A DNA stretch of 64,000 bases from Gammaproteobacteria bacterium (GTDB lineage: Bacteria; Pseudomonadota; Gammaproteobacteria; Steroidobacterales; Woeseiaceae), in assembly GCA_029863125.1 (NCBI GenBank), contig JAOTWB010000007.1:1-64000 (forward strand), given 5' to 3'. This document shows, piece after piece, positions 1 to 12,032 of the stretch. The notes beneath the pieces were generated by a model. The model saw nothing but the letters and a program-made list of their open reading frames with translations. It ran no database searches and had not been told where the DNA came from. How positions within the stretch are numbered: position 1 is the first letter of the stretch; the number at the start of each line of letters is the position of its first letter. A program made the position numbers and the translations under genes.

Positions 1-2
1 TG

Positions 3-386
3 CACGTCGCGATCTGGCCCGGCAGCGCACGCAATACCGAGGACATCACGCGCTTCATGGCGCGCGAGAGCCGCTCATTCGTCGTTTCGGTTTCGGGGCT
101 GATGCGAAAACAGGATATCGACCCCGTACTGCCGCACGCCGAGCTCCTGATCGAGTCCGCCGAGGACACGATGGCCAACGGCGGATCTTGCGCGGCGACA
201 CCTGCGGGGGAATGGCTGCTCAAGCCGGTAGTTGACAAAGAAACACTTGAGGTCGTCGAACTCGATCATCGCAGCGTACTCGAAGAACGCCACAGTCTCG
301 ATCCGGTCGGCCACTATTCGCGCCCGGATGTCACGCGACTCATCGTGAACCGCAAGCGACAGACAACGGTCAAATTCAATAACTGA
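3..386 (+). CDS. Carbon-nitrogen hydrolase (nitrilase-like), C-terminal part, 5' truncated by window
   Basis: Frame open from window start: HVAIWPGSARNTEDITRFMARESRSFVVSVSG...; nitrilase-like C-terminal sequence. Confidence 0.7.
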   Translation, partial: HVAIWPGSARNTEDITRFMARESRSFVVSVSGLMRKQDIDPVLPHAELLIESAEDTMANGGSCAATPAGEWLLKPVVDKETLEVVELDHRSVLEERHSLDPVGHYSRPDVTRLIVNRKRQTTVKFNN

Positions 387-387
387 T

Positions 388-756
388 TCAGGCCGCGACG
401 TAAATCAGAAAGCCACCGAAGGCGAACGCAAAAACGGCAGACAGGCGCAGCAAGCCGTCTGACCGGGAAAGCCACCAGCCGATGAGACCGTCAAGGCGGT
501 CGCGCCCCGTGAACAGGATTCCAATGGCGGCAAAGATGCTGATGGCAGCGATAATTCGCATGACCTGCGGAAACCGCAGCTCGTCGGCAGCGATCCAGAA
601 AATTACGCCGATGACCAGCCGCACGATGACGGCGGCCAGGAAGCGCGTCTGACTCGTCATGCGCTTGAACAGGCCACGAAAGCGGTCCGGTGCCAACAGG
701 CCGACCAAGCCGATCAAGACACCAAAAAGACCAATCCCGGCAACGATGATCCGCAT
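388..756 (-). CDS. Small hypothetical membrane protein
   Basis: 122-aa ORF with several hydrophobic segments (IIVAGIGLFGVLIGLVGLLA, FLAAVIVRLVIGVIFWIA). Confidence 0.6.
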   Translation of the reverse strand: MRIIVAGIGLFGVLIGLVGLLAPDRFRGLFKRMTSQTRFLAAVIVRLVIGVIFWIAADELRFPQVMRIIAAISIFAAIGILFTGRDRLDGLIGWWLSRSDGLLRLSAVFAFAFGGFLIYVAA

Positions 757-783
757 ATCAAGGTCCTGAAACAGCCCGCACGG

Positions 784-1245
784 CTATTCGTCGAAAAAGT
801 ACATGCCGAGAGTCTCGGCGACGCAGGCCGGTTTGCGCGCGCCTTCCATTTCCAGCCTGACTTCCGACGTCAAGAGCAGCGCGCCCGCCCTGCGCCTCGC
901 CTGCAGAACCTTCGCCCTGGCACGCAGGCGTGCGCCTACCGGGACGGGTGCATAGAAGCGGACTTTGTTCAGGCCAAAGTTGATTGCGCGCGCCAGGTTT
1001 TCAACCTCTATAAAGTTAACGGTCAGTGCGGGTATCAGCGCGAGCGTGAGATAACCGTGAGAGATCGTCTTGCCGTCGGGCATTTCTCTGGCTGCCCGTT
1101 CGGTATCCACATGAATCCACTGGTAGTCGCCCGTCGCCTCGGCAAACTGATCAATGCGGTGCTGATCGATGACGACCCAGTCGGACAGCCCGACCTCCTC
1201 ACCCTCCAGCTTCTTGGCATCCTCAACGGATTTTACGAGCCGCAA
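784..1245 (-). CDS. MaoC-like acyl dehydratase
   Basis: 153 aa; hot-dog/MaoC features DWVVIDQHRIDQFAEATGDYQWIHVD...ISHGYLTLALIP; TTG start. Confidence 0.85.
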   Translation of the reverse strand: MRLVKSVEDAKKLEGEEVGLSDWVVIDQHRIDQFAEATGDYQWIHVDTERAAREMPDGKTISHGYLTLALIPALTVNFIEVENLARAINFGLNKVRFYAPVPVGARLRARAKVLQARRRAGALLLTSEVRLEMEGARKPACVAETLGMYFFDE

Positions 1246-1330
1246 TCACTATGTCCTGTCCCCAAGCCAGCGGCTAGTGATACCTGATACATCAGCAATC
1301 TGCAATGGCAGTAGCTTTGCGCCCCGCGAC

Positions 1331-1765
1331 TCAGTCCTGTCGGTGCTCGGCACAGCGTTCGCAGTTGACCCAGCCAGAATCACCGTTGGTGTAATGCTCC
1401 TTCTTCCAGATCGGCAGTCGCACCTTGATCTCGTCGATGATATATCGGCAGGCTTTGAAAGCTTCCTCACGATGGGCCGACGCAACCCCGACCCAGACCG
1501 CCAGATCGCCAACTTCGAGCAATCCCGTTCGATGCACGCAGCGCGCCGCCAGGTACGGGAAACGCTGCCGAGCTTCTGCCAGCACCTTTTTGCCTTCGGC
1601 GATCACCAGCGGCTCATACGCCTCGTACTCGAGCCGCCGAACGGACCGGCCGTCATTTTCGTTTCTGACCCAGCCTTCGAAGCTGCAGAAACCACCTGCG
1701 CCGGGATGCAGCAGTTCGGCTTTGAGCTTCCCCGCATCGATCGCGTCGGTGCTTACCTCGATCAT
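1331..1765 (-). CDS. moaE: Molybdopterin synthase catalytic subunit MoaE
   Basis: GAGGFCSFEGWVRNENDGRSVRRLEYEAYEPLV...VGVASAHREEAFKACRYIIDEIKVRLPIWKKE; internal ATG preferred over ORF start. Confidence 0.92.
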   Translation of the reverse strand: MIEVSTDAIDAGKLKAELLHPGAGGFCSFEGWVRNENDGRSVRRLEYEAYEPLVIAEGKKVLAEARQRFPYLAARCVHRTGLLEVGDLAVWVGVASAHREEAFKACRYIIDEIKVRLPIWKKEHYTNGDSGWVNCERCAEHRQD

Positions 1766-1766
1766 T

Positions 1767-2021
1767 TCAGCCGCCGGCAACCGGTGGAAACAGCAGCACC
1801 GTGTCGCCATCATTGACCGGCGAAGACCAGTCGGCCATCTCATCGTTGATGGCTACCTTGCAGTGGCCGTTGGGCTCGCTCGACCCATGCCGCAGACGCG
1901 TTCGTTCGAATACGTCTTTTGCCGTCGCAACACTCAGGCTCAAGGTTTCTTCGCCGATGCCTGCGTGTTCGCGGAACACCGCGAAGTACCGCACGGTGAT
2001 GGTTTTCTCTGGCGGGCTCAT
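1767..2021 (-). CDS. moaD: Molybdopterin synthase sulfur carrier subunit MoaD
   Basis: 84-aa ubiquitin-like protein ending in GG, directly upstream of moaE. Confidence 0.88.
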   Translation of the reverse strand: MSPPEKTITVRYFAVFREHAGIGEETLSLSVATAKDVFERTRLRHGSSEPNGHCKVAINDEMADWSSPVNDGDTVLLFPPVAGG

Positions 2022-2626
2022 GAGGCTATCTCGAGGCGGCTGTTTTTCAGATCGTCCGGCGTATTCACGTTATCGAGCGAACGCGGATCCGGTTGTTCGA
2101 GTAACAGCGTATCGGAACGAATCAGGATCTTTCGCGGACAGTGAACACCAGCCGCGACGAATCCCCGCACGATTTCGGCGCTGGCTGACGTGTAGATCGC
2201 GCAAAGTGGCTCCGGAAGACCATCATGGCTGCTTCTGTAGGCCGAAAACGGCTGATCCTGCGAGCGATGCTCCAGGAGATGAGAAACGGTTAACGCGTCA
2301 ACATTGGGCAGGTCGCAGGCAACAACCAGCCAGTCAGTATCGGGGTGCTCATCCATTGCCGAGAGAATCCCGGCCACCGGGCCCATGTCCTGGTACCGGT
2401 CAATAATCTGGTCGAATCGGCGGCGCTCCGCTTCTCTCTTCTGGTCTGCCCGGGTCGAAACGAAAACGCGGTCGACCAGTGGCTCGAGGAGCCGCGCTAT
2501 ATAGGCAAGCTGCGACTGCCCGTTCCGCCTGAGCCGGGCTTTGTCCTGCCCCATGCGTCGACTCTTGCCGCCCGCAAGGACCAGCCCGTAGAGCGATTTT
2601 TTCGAGCTACGAGCGGCCACGATCAA
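2018..2626 (-). CDS. mobA: Molybdenum cofactor guanylyltransferase
   Basis: LYGLVLAGGKSRRMGQDKA nucleotidyltransferase motif; located in moa cluster. Confidence 0.88.
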   Translation of the reverse strand: MIVAARSSKKSLYGLVLAGGKSRRMGQDKARLRRNGQSQLAYIARLLEPLVDRVFVSTRADQKREAERRRFDQIIDRYQDMGPVAGILSAMDEHPDTDWLVVACDLPNVDALTVSHLLEHRSQDQPFSAYRSSHDGLPEPLCAIYTSASAEIVRGFVAAGVHCPRKILIRSDTLLLEQPDPRSLDNVNTPDDLKNSRLEIAS

Positions 2627-3086
2627 AATCCTCTTTGCCGCCGGTCTTGGCCATCAAGCGCGTTTCGCTGATAACGATGTCGTGAGACATCGCTTTCAGC
2701 ATGTCGTAAATCGTCAGCGCGGCAACGCTGGCACCCGTCAGCGCCTCCATCTCGACACCGGTCCTGTGCACCACTTTGCAGCGACAGTCGACCACCGCAT
2801 TGTTGCCGTCCATTGTGATCGTGATCCGGCAGTCGTCGAGTCCGACCGGATGACAAAATGGAATAAGTTCATGTGTCTTTTTCGCGGCCATCACACCGGC
2901 AATGATCGCAGTCGCAAAAACGGGGCCTTTCTTTGTGCCGATCTCATCGCCCGAAATATGCTGCGCAATTTCAAGCGGCAATTGTACGGTGGCCCGCGCG
3001 TGCGCTTCACGAACAGTCTCTTTCTTGTCGCTGACATCGACCATCGTCGGTCGATTGTCCGCATCGATGTGACTGAGTTTGCTCAA
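2607..3086 (-). CDS. moaC: Cyclic pyranopterin monophosphate synthase MoaC
   Basis: LSKLSHIDADNRPTMVDVSDK...LIPFCHPVGLDD...VHRTGVEMEALTGASVAALTIYDMLKA; TTG start at 3086. Confidence 0.92.
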   Translation of the reverse strand: MSKLSHIDADNRPTMVDVSDKKETVREAHARATVQLPLEIAQHISGDEIGTKKGPVFATAIIAGVMAAKKTHELIPFCHPVGLDDCRITITMDGNNAVVDCRCKVVHRTGVEMEALTGASVAALTIYDMLKAMSHDIVISETRLMAKTGGKEDFDRGRS

Positions 3087-3087
3087 G

Positions 3088-4149
3088 CTATCCCCCGATT
3101 CGGTACATCTCGACTTTGCGCTGCATGTGTGCTTCGGCAAGCTCGGGGCTGCGAAGTTCACTGTAGCGATCCGCCCTCTGCAGCCAGATGCGAGACAGGA
3201 TGTCGGTCAGCTCTTTTTCGTCGGCGCCGTTTCTGATCGCCTCACGCAAATCGGTGCCATGGCTTGCAAACAGGCAGGTATAAAGCACGCCGTCTGCCGA
3301 TAAACGCGCACGACTGCAGCCGCCACAAAAAGGCTCCGTCACCGAGGAAATAAACCCAATCTCGCCCTGGCCGTCTATATACTCGTAGCGCCGCGCGACT
3401 TCACCCGGATAGTTCTGGTCGATGCGTCGAACTGGCCACCGTCTGCCAACCTGTTGCAACAACTCCCGGGACGGAACGACCTGTTCCATGCGCCAGCCGT
3501 TGCGATTGCCCACGTCCATGTACTCGATCAGCCGGACGATATGGCCGCTGCCGCGGAAATAGTCCAGCAGATCCATCACCGTATGGTCGTTCATGCCGCG
3601 TTCGACCACGACGTTGATCTTGATCGGAGAAAGCCCGGCCCGTTCGGCCGCGTCGAGCCCGGCAAGGACTCTCTGCAAGTCTCCGCGCCCACCGCTCATC
3701 ACGCTGAAAACGTCTTCGTCCAGGCTGTCAAGGCTGATTGTCACGCGGTGCAAACCGGCTTCGGCCAGTTTTTCGGCGAGCGGCGCCAGCAGCATGCCGT
3801 TCGTCGTCAGCGCAAGGTCGTCGACTCCGGGCAAGCTCGCAAGGCCCACAACCAGATCGGCCAGGTTCCTGTCCAGCAGCGGCTCGCCGCCGGTGAGTCG
3901 AATCTTGCTGACACCAAGCCCGGCGGCAACCCGCGCCACCCGGAGTATTTCGTCATAAGTCAGGCGCTGCTGCTTGCGCAGGAATTCGTAGTCGGCGTGA
4001 AATTCTGCTTCCGGCATGCAGTAGGGGCAGCGGAAATTGCACTGATCGAGCAAGGAAATACGCAGATCGTGCAGCGGCCGGCCGAGCGCGTCCCTTGTCT
4101 CCACCGGGGCCGTGACCGGTATTCGCTTTGGCGTCGATTTCAGACTCAT
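3088..4149 (-). CDS. moaA: GTP 3',8-cyclase MoaA (radical SAM)
   Basis: CNFRCPYCMPE radical SAM motif; TGGEPLLD; C-terminal FCGGCSRARLSADGVLYTCLFA. Confidence 0.94.
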   Translation of the reverse strand: MSLKSTPKRIPVTAPVETRDALGRPLHDLRISLLDQCNFRCPYCMPEAEFHADYEFLRKQQRLTYDEILRVARVAAGLGVSKIRLTGGEPLLDRNLADLVVGLASLPGVDDLALTTNGMLLAPLAEKLAEAGLHRVTISLDSLDEDVFSVMSGGRGDLQRVLAGLDAAERAGLSPIKINVVVERGMNDHTVMDLLDYFRGSGHIVRLIEYMDVGNRNGWRMEQVVPSRELLQQVGRRWPVRRIDQNYPGEVARRYEYIDGQGEIGFISSVTEPFCGGCSRARLSADGVLYTCLFASHGTDLREAIRNGADEKELTDILSRIWLQRADRYSELRSPELAEAHMQRKVEMYRIGG

Positions 4150-4249
4150 CGCACCATTCTGCCCTAAGTAGCCAGTGTTACAAACCACAACAGACGAAAG
4201 GCCCGGGGTTTGCTAAGCTGCGGCGCTCGCCACACAGGGATTACTTGAT

Positions 4250-5449
4250 ATGCACGTTACTTTCAGCCCTGAGGAGCTCGCGTTTCAGGAAGAGGTGCGA
4301 GCGTTCTTCCGCGACGAATATCCTGAGGACATCCGCGAGAAGCGGGACAATGGAATGGAACTCGAGCCCGAAGACCAGATCCGCTGGCAGCAGCTGCTTT
4401 ACAAGAAGGGCTGGGCCGGCGTCAACTGGCCAGTGGAGTATGGTGGCACGGGTTGGACACCGGTTCAGAAGTACATTTATGCCACCGAAGAGGCCAACGC
4501 CAATGCGCCGCTGGTGATTCCGTTCGGCCTGAGTATGGTCGGCCCCGTTATCTACACCTTTGGCAACGAGGAACAGAAGCAGCGTTTCCTGCCCGACATA
4601 CTCGCGAGCAGGGTCTGGTGGTGCCAGGGTTATTCGGAGCCCGGCTCAGGATCCGATCTTGCTTCCCTCAAGACACGCGCCGATTGGGTCGGCGACCATT
4701 TTGTCGTGAACGGTACCAAGACGTGGACAACGCTCGGCCAGCATGCGGACTGGATATTCTGCCTTGTACGAACGAACACTGACGTCACGCGCCGTCAGGA
4801 AGGCATTAGCTTCATCCTGATCGATATGAAGTCGCCCGGCATATCTGTCAAACCCATCATCCTTCTGGACGGTGTTCATGAGGTCAACGAAATCCATTTC
4901 GACAATGTCGAGGTACCGGCTGAAAATCTCGTCGGCGAGGAGGGCAAAGGTTGGACCTACGGCAAAGTGTTGCTGCAGCACGAACGCGCAAACATCGCCG
5001 GCGTCGCACGTTCACGATATCGCCTGCGGCGGCTGCGCAAACAGGTAAAGACATCAGTACGGGGCGCTGACCCGCTGATCGGCGACAACAATTTCATGCG
5101 CAGATTAGCCGCCGTCGAAGTTGAATTAAAAGCACTCGAGTACACGGAGTTGCGCACCCTCGCTGCCGTCTCATCCGGTAGAGCGCCCGGCCCGGAATCT
5201 TCGATTCTCAAGGTCAAAGGCACCGAAATTCAGCAGGCAATAGATATGCTGTATCTGCAGGCCGCCGGTTACTACGCGCTCCCGTATGTACCCGACCAAT
5301 ACAAGCCCGATTTCGCCGACCAGTACGTTGGCGAAGAAGCGGAAACCCAGTCTTCGCTGCGGTATTTCAACTACCGCAAAGCGTCGATTTACGGCGGCTC
5401 GAACGAAATACAGAAAAATATTATCGCCAAGCACGTACTTGGGCTTTGA
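4250..5449 (+). CDS. Acyl-CoA dehydrogenase
   Basis: 399 aa; QGYSEPGSGSDLASLKTRA, SIYGGSNEIQKNIIAKHVLGL. Confidence 0.92.
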   Translation: MHVTFSPEELAFQEEVRAFFRDEYPEDIREKRDNGMELEPEDQIRWQQLLYKKGWAGVNWPVEYGGTGWTPVQKYIYATEEANANAPLVIPFGLSMVGPVIYTFGNEEQKQRFLPDILASRVWWCQGYSEPGSGSDLASLKTRADWVGDHFVVNGTKTWTTLGQHADWIFCLVRTNTDVTRRQEGISFILIDMKSPGISVKPIILLDGVHEVNEIHFDNVEVPAENLVGEEGKGWTYGKVLLQHERANIAGVARSRYRLRRLRKQVKTSVRGADPLIGDNNFMRRLAAVEVELKALEYTELRTLAAVSSGRAPGPESSILKVKGTEIQQAIDMLYLQAAGYYALPYVPDQYKPDFADQYVGEEAETQSSLRYFNYRKASIYGGSNEIQKNIIAKHVLGL

Positions 5450-5458
5450 GGAAGGACA

Positions 5459-6583
5459 ATGGATTTCTCACTCAACGAAGTACAGGAGATGCTCGCCGAC
5501 AGCATCGAAAAGTTCATCGACAATGAGTACGCGTTTGATACCCGCCAGAAATATGCGGCCAGCGATGAAGGTTTCAGTGCGAATGTCTGGAGTACTTTCG
5601 CCGAGTTGGGCTGGACGGCCGTGCCGTTTGCCGAAGACGAAGGCGGATTCGATGGTGACCAGATCGATATCATGATCATGATGCAGCGCTTCGGTCGCGG
5701 GCTCCTGGTCGAACCTTATCTCGCCAACATCGTGCTTGCCGGCGGCATACTCAAGCGCGTCGGCAGCGCGTCGCAAAAGCAGCAGTGGCTGCAGCCGATC
5801 ATCGCCGGCGAGCTGCAGGCGACGCTGGCGTTTACCGAGCCGCAGGCCCGCTATGACACTGCAAATATCGCTACGAAGGCAACTGAGGATGGCTCTGAGT
5901 GGGTCCTTAACGGCCAGAAAGGCGTCGTCTTCAACGGTGGGACTTCTGACCTGGTGATCGTGCCCGCAAGGACCTCCGGCAACCAGACCGACAGGAACGG
6001 CATCACGCTGTTTGCCCTCCCGACCGACGCGGCCGGCATGTCGATCAACGCTTATCACACGGTTGACGGCCTGCGGGCAGCCGAGCTGACTCTGAATGAC
6101 GTCCGCGCCAGCGCTGACGCCGTCCTCGGCGCCATCGGTGAAGGCTATGCGGCACTTGATGCGACTATCGACGACGCGACCCTGGCCGTCTGTGCCGAAG
6201 CAGTCGGCATCATGCAGATTCTGAAGGACAAGACGGTCGAGTATTCCAAGAGCCGCTCGCAGTTTGGCGTACCGATAGGCAGCTTCCAGGCATTGCAGCA
6301 CCGCATGGTCGATATGCTGACCGCCTGCGAACAGGCACAGTCGCTGCTACTGTGGGCGACAATGACTGTTGCCGAGGGAAGCGATGAAGCCAAGCGCGCT
6401 GTGAGTTCGATCAAGTACCTCATCGGCACGAGCGGTCAAACAGTCGGCGAGGAGGCGGTGCAGCTGCACGGCGGAATGGGCGTAACCTGGGACCTCGATG
6501 TCGCGCATTACTTCAAGCGCCTGACTGCAATCGGTCAGCTGTTCGGCAATGCCGACTGGCATCTCGACAAGCTGGCTGCCTGA
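5459..6583 (+). CDS. Acyl-CoA dehydrogenase (second paralogue)
   Basis: 374 aa; ACAD fold, EEAVQLHGGMGVTWDLDVAHYFKRL. Confidence 0.9.
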   Translation: MDFSLNEVQEMLADSIEKFIDNEYAFDTRQKYAASDEGFSANVWSTFAELGWTAVPFAEDEGGFDGDQIDIMIMMQRFGRGLLVEPYLANIVLAGGILKRVGSASQKQQWLQPIIAGELQATLAFTEPQARYDTANIATKATEDGSEWVLNGQKGVVFNGGTSDLVIVPARTSGNQTDRNGITLFALPTDAAGMSINAYHTVDGLRAAELTLNDVRASADAVLGAIGEGYAALDATIDDATLAVCAEAVGIMQILKDKTVEYSKSRSQFGVPIGSFQALQHRMVDMLTACEQAQSLLLWATMTVAEGSDEAKRAVSSIKYLIGTSGQTVGEEAVQLHGGMGVTWDLDVAHYFKRLTAIGQLFGNADWHLDKLAA

Positions 6584-6604
6584 CAATCTGTCGCGCAGAG
6601 TACG

Positions 6605-7357
6605 GTGTTTCCACAAGCGGTCGTCGACTTTTACTCGGCTAACCAGGAGCTACTCTGGCTGACGACGCTGTTTGCGGACCTGGGGTTCACGGTCCTGCTT
6701 TATCGGCTGTTCGGCAAAGCCGGGCTGCAGGTCGCAATCGCAACGGCAATCATCCTTGCCAACCTGCAGGGCCCCAAGCTGACCGTTATTTTCGGGCTGC
6801 AGACCAGCCTGGGCGTCATCTTCTATTCGAGCATATTCTTTGCAACCGACATGCTCAGCGAAATCTACGGCAAGGCCGCAGCAAACAAAGCGGTTCGCAT
6901 GGGGTTTGTCGTAAGCGTCATCGTTCTGGTAATGCTCAGCCTTGCGCTGCTCTACGTGCCGAGCGACAGGCCCGCGACGGCTGAATTCTCAGCCTCGATC
7001 CACGACGCGTTTGCGACCATCGTCAACTTCACGCCGCGCTTCATATTCGGATCGCTGCTCGCGTACTACATCAGCCAGCACTTCGACGTCTGGGCATTTC
7101 ACAAGATCAAGTCGGTGACAGGCGAGCGCTGGCTGTGGTTGCGCAACAATCTTTCCACCATGAGTTCGCAGGTAGTCGACACCGTGATTTTCTCACTGGT
7201 TACCTGGTGGGGTATTGTGGACCTGGAAACAGCGCTTGCCCTTGGCGCCGCGAAGTACCTATTCAAGGTCGTCATTGCTATGATCGACACCATATTCATC
7301 TACTGGGCAAAGCAAAGCTACAGGATGACCAACCCATCTCCGCAAACGGCCGCGTGA
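6605..7357 (+). CDS. Queuosine precursor transporter (YhhQ/QPT family)
   Basis: 250-aa polytopic protein; ANLQGPKLTVIFG, FFATDMLSEIYGK, RNNLSTMSSQVVDTVIF. Confidence 0.85.
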   Translation: MFPQAVVDFYSANQELLWLTTLFADLGFTVLLYRLFGKAGLQVAIATAIILANLQGPKLTVIFGLQTSLGVIFYSSIFFATDMLSEIYGKAAANKAVRMGFVVSVIVLVMLSLALLYVPSDRPATAEFSASIHDAFATIVNFTPRFIFGSLLAYYISQHFDVWAFHKIKSVTGERWLWLRNNLSTMSSQVVDTVIFSLVTWWGIVDLETALALGAAKYLFKVVIAMIDTIFIYWAKQSYRMTNPSPQTAA

Positions 7358-8153
7358 GCAAAGTGATCCCGTCGGGCGTCATAACCATCACGACCGATTT
7401 CGGGCATAAAGGCCCATTCGCAGGAGTGATGAAAGGCGTCATCCTGTGCCGGTTTCCCGAAGCCCGGATTATCGACCTCGCTCACGACATCCCCGCGCAG
7501 TGGCCGCCTGAGGCAGGGTTTTGGGTTAGCCGATCGTATTCCTGGTTTCCCGCCGGCACGGTACACATGGCTATCGTCGACCCCGGTGTCGGAACCGAAC
7601 GGGACATTCTCCTCGTTGAAGCGGATGGCCACGTTTTCATCGCGCCCGATAACGGGCTGCTGGCACCATTACTCGACAATGCCCAATCGCCGCGCGTTTT
7701 CAGGCTGCTTCCGAACGAGGCCGGGACACTGAAGCTGGTGGCGCCCAGCGCAACATTCCACGGCCGCGATATTTTCGCGCCGGTTGCAGCGGAGATTGCG
7801 GCGGGCCGCGTTGCTCTCGATGACATCGGCGAATCGATAAGCGAATGGACACCGGGCTGGCTCGATGAACCGGAGGTGAAGGTCGGCAAAGTCACTGGCG
7901 TCATCGTCACGATCGACACGTTCGGCAACCTGATCAGCAATATCGACGCAAAATTAATCCAGGACTTCAAAGAGCCTGTTGCCGAAATCGCCGGTCACCA
8001 GATCGCCATGCTGCAGACTTATGGGCGCGCCAGGCCTGGCGAGCTGCTGGCGCTCGTGAATTCATTCGGTGTCGTCGAAATAGCGAAGGCGGAAGGCAGC
8101 GCGGCAGAAGGGCTCGGCTCGGCTCGAGGCGCCCCGCTCCTCGTGAGCGACGG

Positions 8154-8166
<13 letters not shown>
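7354..8166 (+). CDS. SAM hydroxide adenosyltransferase / DUF62 family
   Basis: [52 protein letters not shown] start at 7354 overlapping previous stop. Confidence 0.88.
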
Positions 8167-9845
<1,679 letters not shown>

Positions 9846-9964
9846 CGATATTGTTCTTGCTGGTTCCGGAAGAGGCGGTATTGTACGCGAACAGCTCCAA
9901 TTGGCGTACAATAACGCGCCGTGCCGGCTGGCACAGCGAAACTCTGCAAGCAACAGTCTGGATC

Positions 9965-11878
9965 ATGCCGAAAATTACCTTACCTGACGGCTCCGAGCGA
10001 CGGTTCGATGCCGCGACCAACGGTGCCGAAATTGCAGCGGCCATCGGCAAGAGCCTGGCGCGCGACGCAGTTGCCGTACGCGTAGACGGTGCCCTTTGGG
10101 ACCTCGGCCGCGAAATAACGGCCGATGCGCAGGTTGAAATCTTGACGCGAGATTCCGACGAAGGCCGCGAATTGCTGCGCCACGATGCGGCCCATGTGCT
10201 GGCCGAAGCCGTCAAGGAACTGTGGCCCGACACACAGGTGACGATCGGACCGGCAATCGACAACGGCTTTTACTACGACTTTTCCCGCGACGAGGCATTT
10301 ACCGAAAATGACCTTGAAACAATAGAAGCACGCATGAAGGACATCGTTGACCGGGACGAGCCCGTCAAACGCGAAGTCTGGGAGCGCGACAAGGCGGCAG
10401 AGTTCTTTCGTGGCATCGGCGAAGTTTATAAAGCGGAAATTATTGAGAGCATTCCATCCGACGAGGACCTCACGCTCTATCGTCAGGGCGAATTTATCGA
10501 CCTTTGCCGCGGCCCGCACCTTCCGTCAACCGGCAAGCTGGGCAAAGCATTCAAGTTGACGCATGTCTCCGGTGCCTACTGGCGAGGCGACTCCAACAAC
10601 GAAATGCTGCAGCGCATCTACGGCACCGCCTGGTCGAATGAAAAACAGCTGCGGCAATATCTACACATGCTCGACGAGGCCGAGAAGCGCGATCATCGTC
10701 GACTGGGACGCGTCATGGACCTGTTTCATTTTCAGGAAGAAGCGCCCGGTGCCGTGTTTTGGCACCCGAAAGGATGGAACCTGTTTCAAAGTCTTATAAA
10801 TTTCATGCGTGAGCAACAGAATGCCGCGGGATACCAGGAAATCAATACGCCCGAGATCATGTCGAGATCGCTGTGGGAAGCATCGGGACACTGGGACACG
10901 TTCGGCGATAATATGTTCACGACCGAAACGGTCGACGGCAGGCAGTTTGCGATCAAGCCAATGAACTGCCCCGGCCACGTGCAGGTATTCAAACAGGGCA
11001 TTACAAGTTACAGAGACCTGCCGTTCCGGCTCGCCGAATTCGGCAAGTGTCATCGCTACGAACCGTCAGGCGCATTGCACGGCATGATGCGAGTGCGCGC
11101 TTTCACGCAGGACGATGCGCACATCTTCTGCACGCCCGAGCAAATTACTGAAGAATCGATCGCCGTTTGCGACCTGATTCTAGGCATTTATCGCAACTTC
11201 GGATTCGATGATATTCGCATCAAGTTTGCTGATCGACCTGACGTGCGGGTTGGCGAAGACGCGGTGTGGGACCAGGCAGAGGCGGCGCTGGTCAAAGCAC
11301 TCGACGTGGCGGGCCTCGACTACACGCACAATCCCGGCGAAGGCGCTTTTTACGGACCCAAACTCGAGTTTGTCCTGCGCGACGCCATCGGCCGCGACTG
11401 GCAGTGCGGAACCCTGCAGGTCGACCTGAATATGCCTGGACGTCTGGGCGCAACCTACATCGGCGAAGACGGCGACAAACACCTGCCCGTGATGCTGCAT
11501 CGCGCAATATTCGGCTCGCTGGAACGCTTCATTGGCATACTGATCGAACATCATGCAGGTAACCTGCCGCTGTGGCTTGCGCCGGTGCAGGTCAAGGTCC
11601 TTACGATCACGTCTGACGCAGATCAGTATGCCGCGGAAGTCACAGCGCTTATGCGTTCGAAAGGACTGCGGGCCGAAACCGACTTGCGCAACGAGAAGAT
11701 CTCCTACAAGGTCCGCGAACACAGCGTCGCCAAGATCCCGGTGCAGTTCGCCGTTGGCCAGCGCGAGCTCGAGAACCGAACGGTGGCGGTTCGCCGGCTG
11801 GGCTCGAAAAAACAGGACGTGCTGCCGCTGGGCGCGGCCGTGGCCGCGCTCCAGGAAGAGATCGATACGCGGGCCTGA
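9965..11878 (+). CDS. thrS: Threonyl-tRNA synthetase
   Basis: [31 protein letters not shown] domain; class II core [34 protein letters not shown]. Confidence 0.95.
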   Translation: MPKITLPDGSERRFDAATNGAEIAAAIGKSLARDAVAVRVDGALWDLGREITADAQVEILTRDSDEGRELLRHDAAHVLAEAVKELWPDTQVTIGPAIDNGFYYDFSRDEAFTENDLETIEARMKDIVDRDEPVKREVWERDKAAEFFRGIGEVYKAEIIESIPSDEDLTLYRQGEFIDLCRGPHLPSTGKLGKAFKLTHVSGAYWRGDSNNEMLQRIYGTAWSNEKQLRQYLHMLDEAEKRDHRRLGRVMDLFHFQEEAPGAVFWHPKGWNLFQSLINFMREQQNAAGYQEINTPEIMSRSLWEASGHWDTFGDNMFTTETVDGRQFAIKPMNCPGHVQVFKQGITSYRDLPFRLAEFGKCHRYEPSGALHGMMRVRAFTQDDAHIFCTPEQITEESIAVCDLILGIYRNFGFDDIRIKFADRPDVRVGEDAVWDQAEAALVKALDVAGLDYTHNPGEGAFYGPKLEFVLRDAIGRDWQCGTLQVDLNMPGRLGATYIGEDGDKHLPVMLHRAIFGSLERFIGILIEHHAGNLPLWLAPVQVKVLTITSDADQYAAEVTALMRSKGLRAETDLRNEKISYKVREHSVAKIPVQFAVGQRELENRTVAVRRLGSKKQDVLPLGAAVAALQEEIDTRA

Positions 11879-11887
11879 CCGGCGAAC

Positions 11888-11924
11888 GTGACGCGCCTTC
11901 CTCGGTCATTGTGCGGCGCGTCAC
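11888..11924 (+). terminator. Hairpin downstream of thrS, possible terminator
   Basis: GTGACGCGCC-17nt-GGCGCGTCAC perfect 10-bp stem just after thrS stop; no obvious U tract. Confidence 0.4.
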
Positions 11925-12032
11925 AGAATCGAAATTCAGTCTCCGGGTACCGACAATTTCAGATCGAGCCGAGGATATACTACCCTGACAGAAAGGCCGC
12001 ACGATTCGACATAAGACCCTAGAGGAGGCGAG

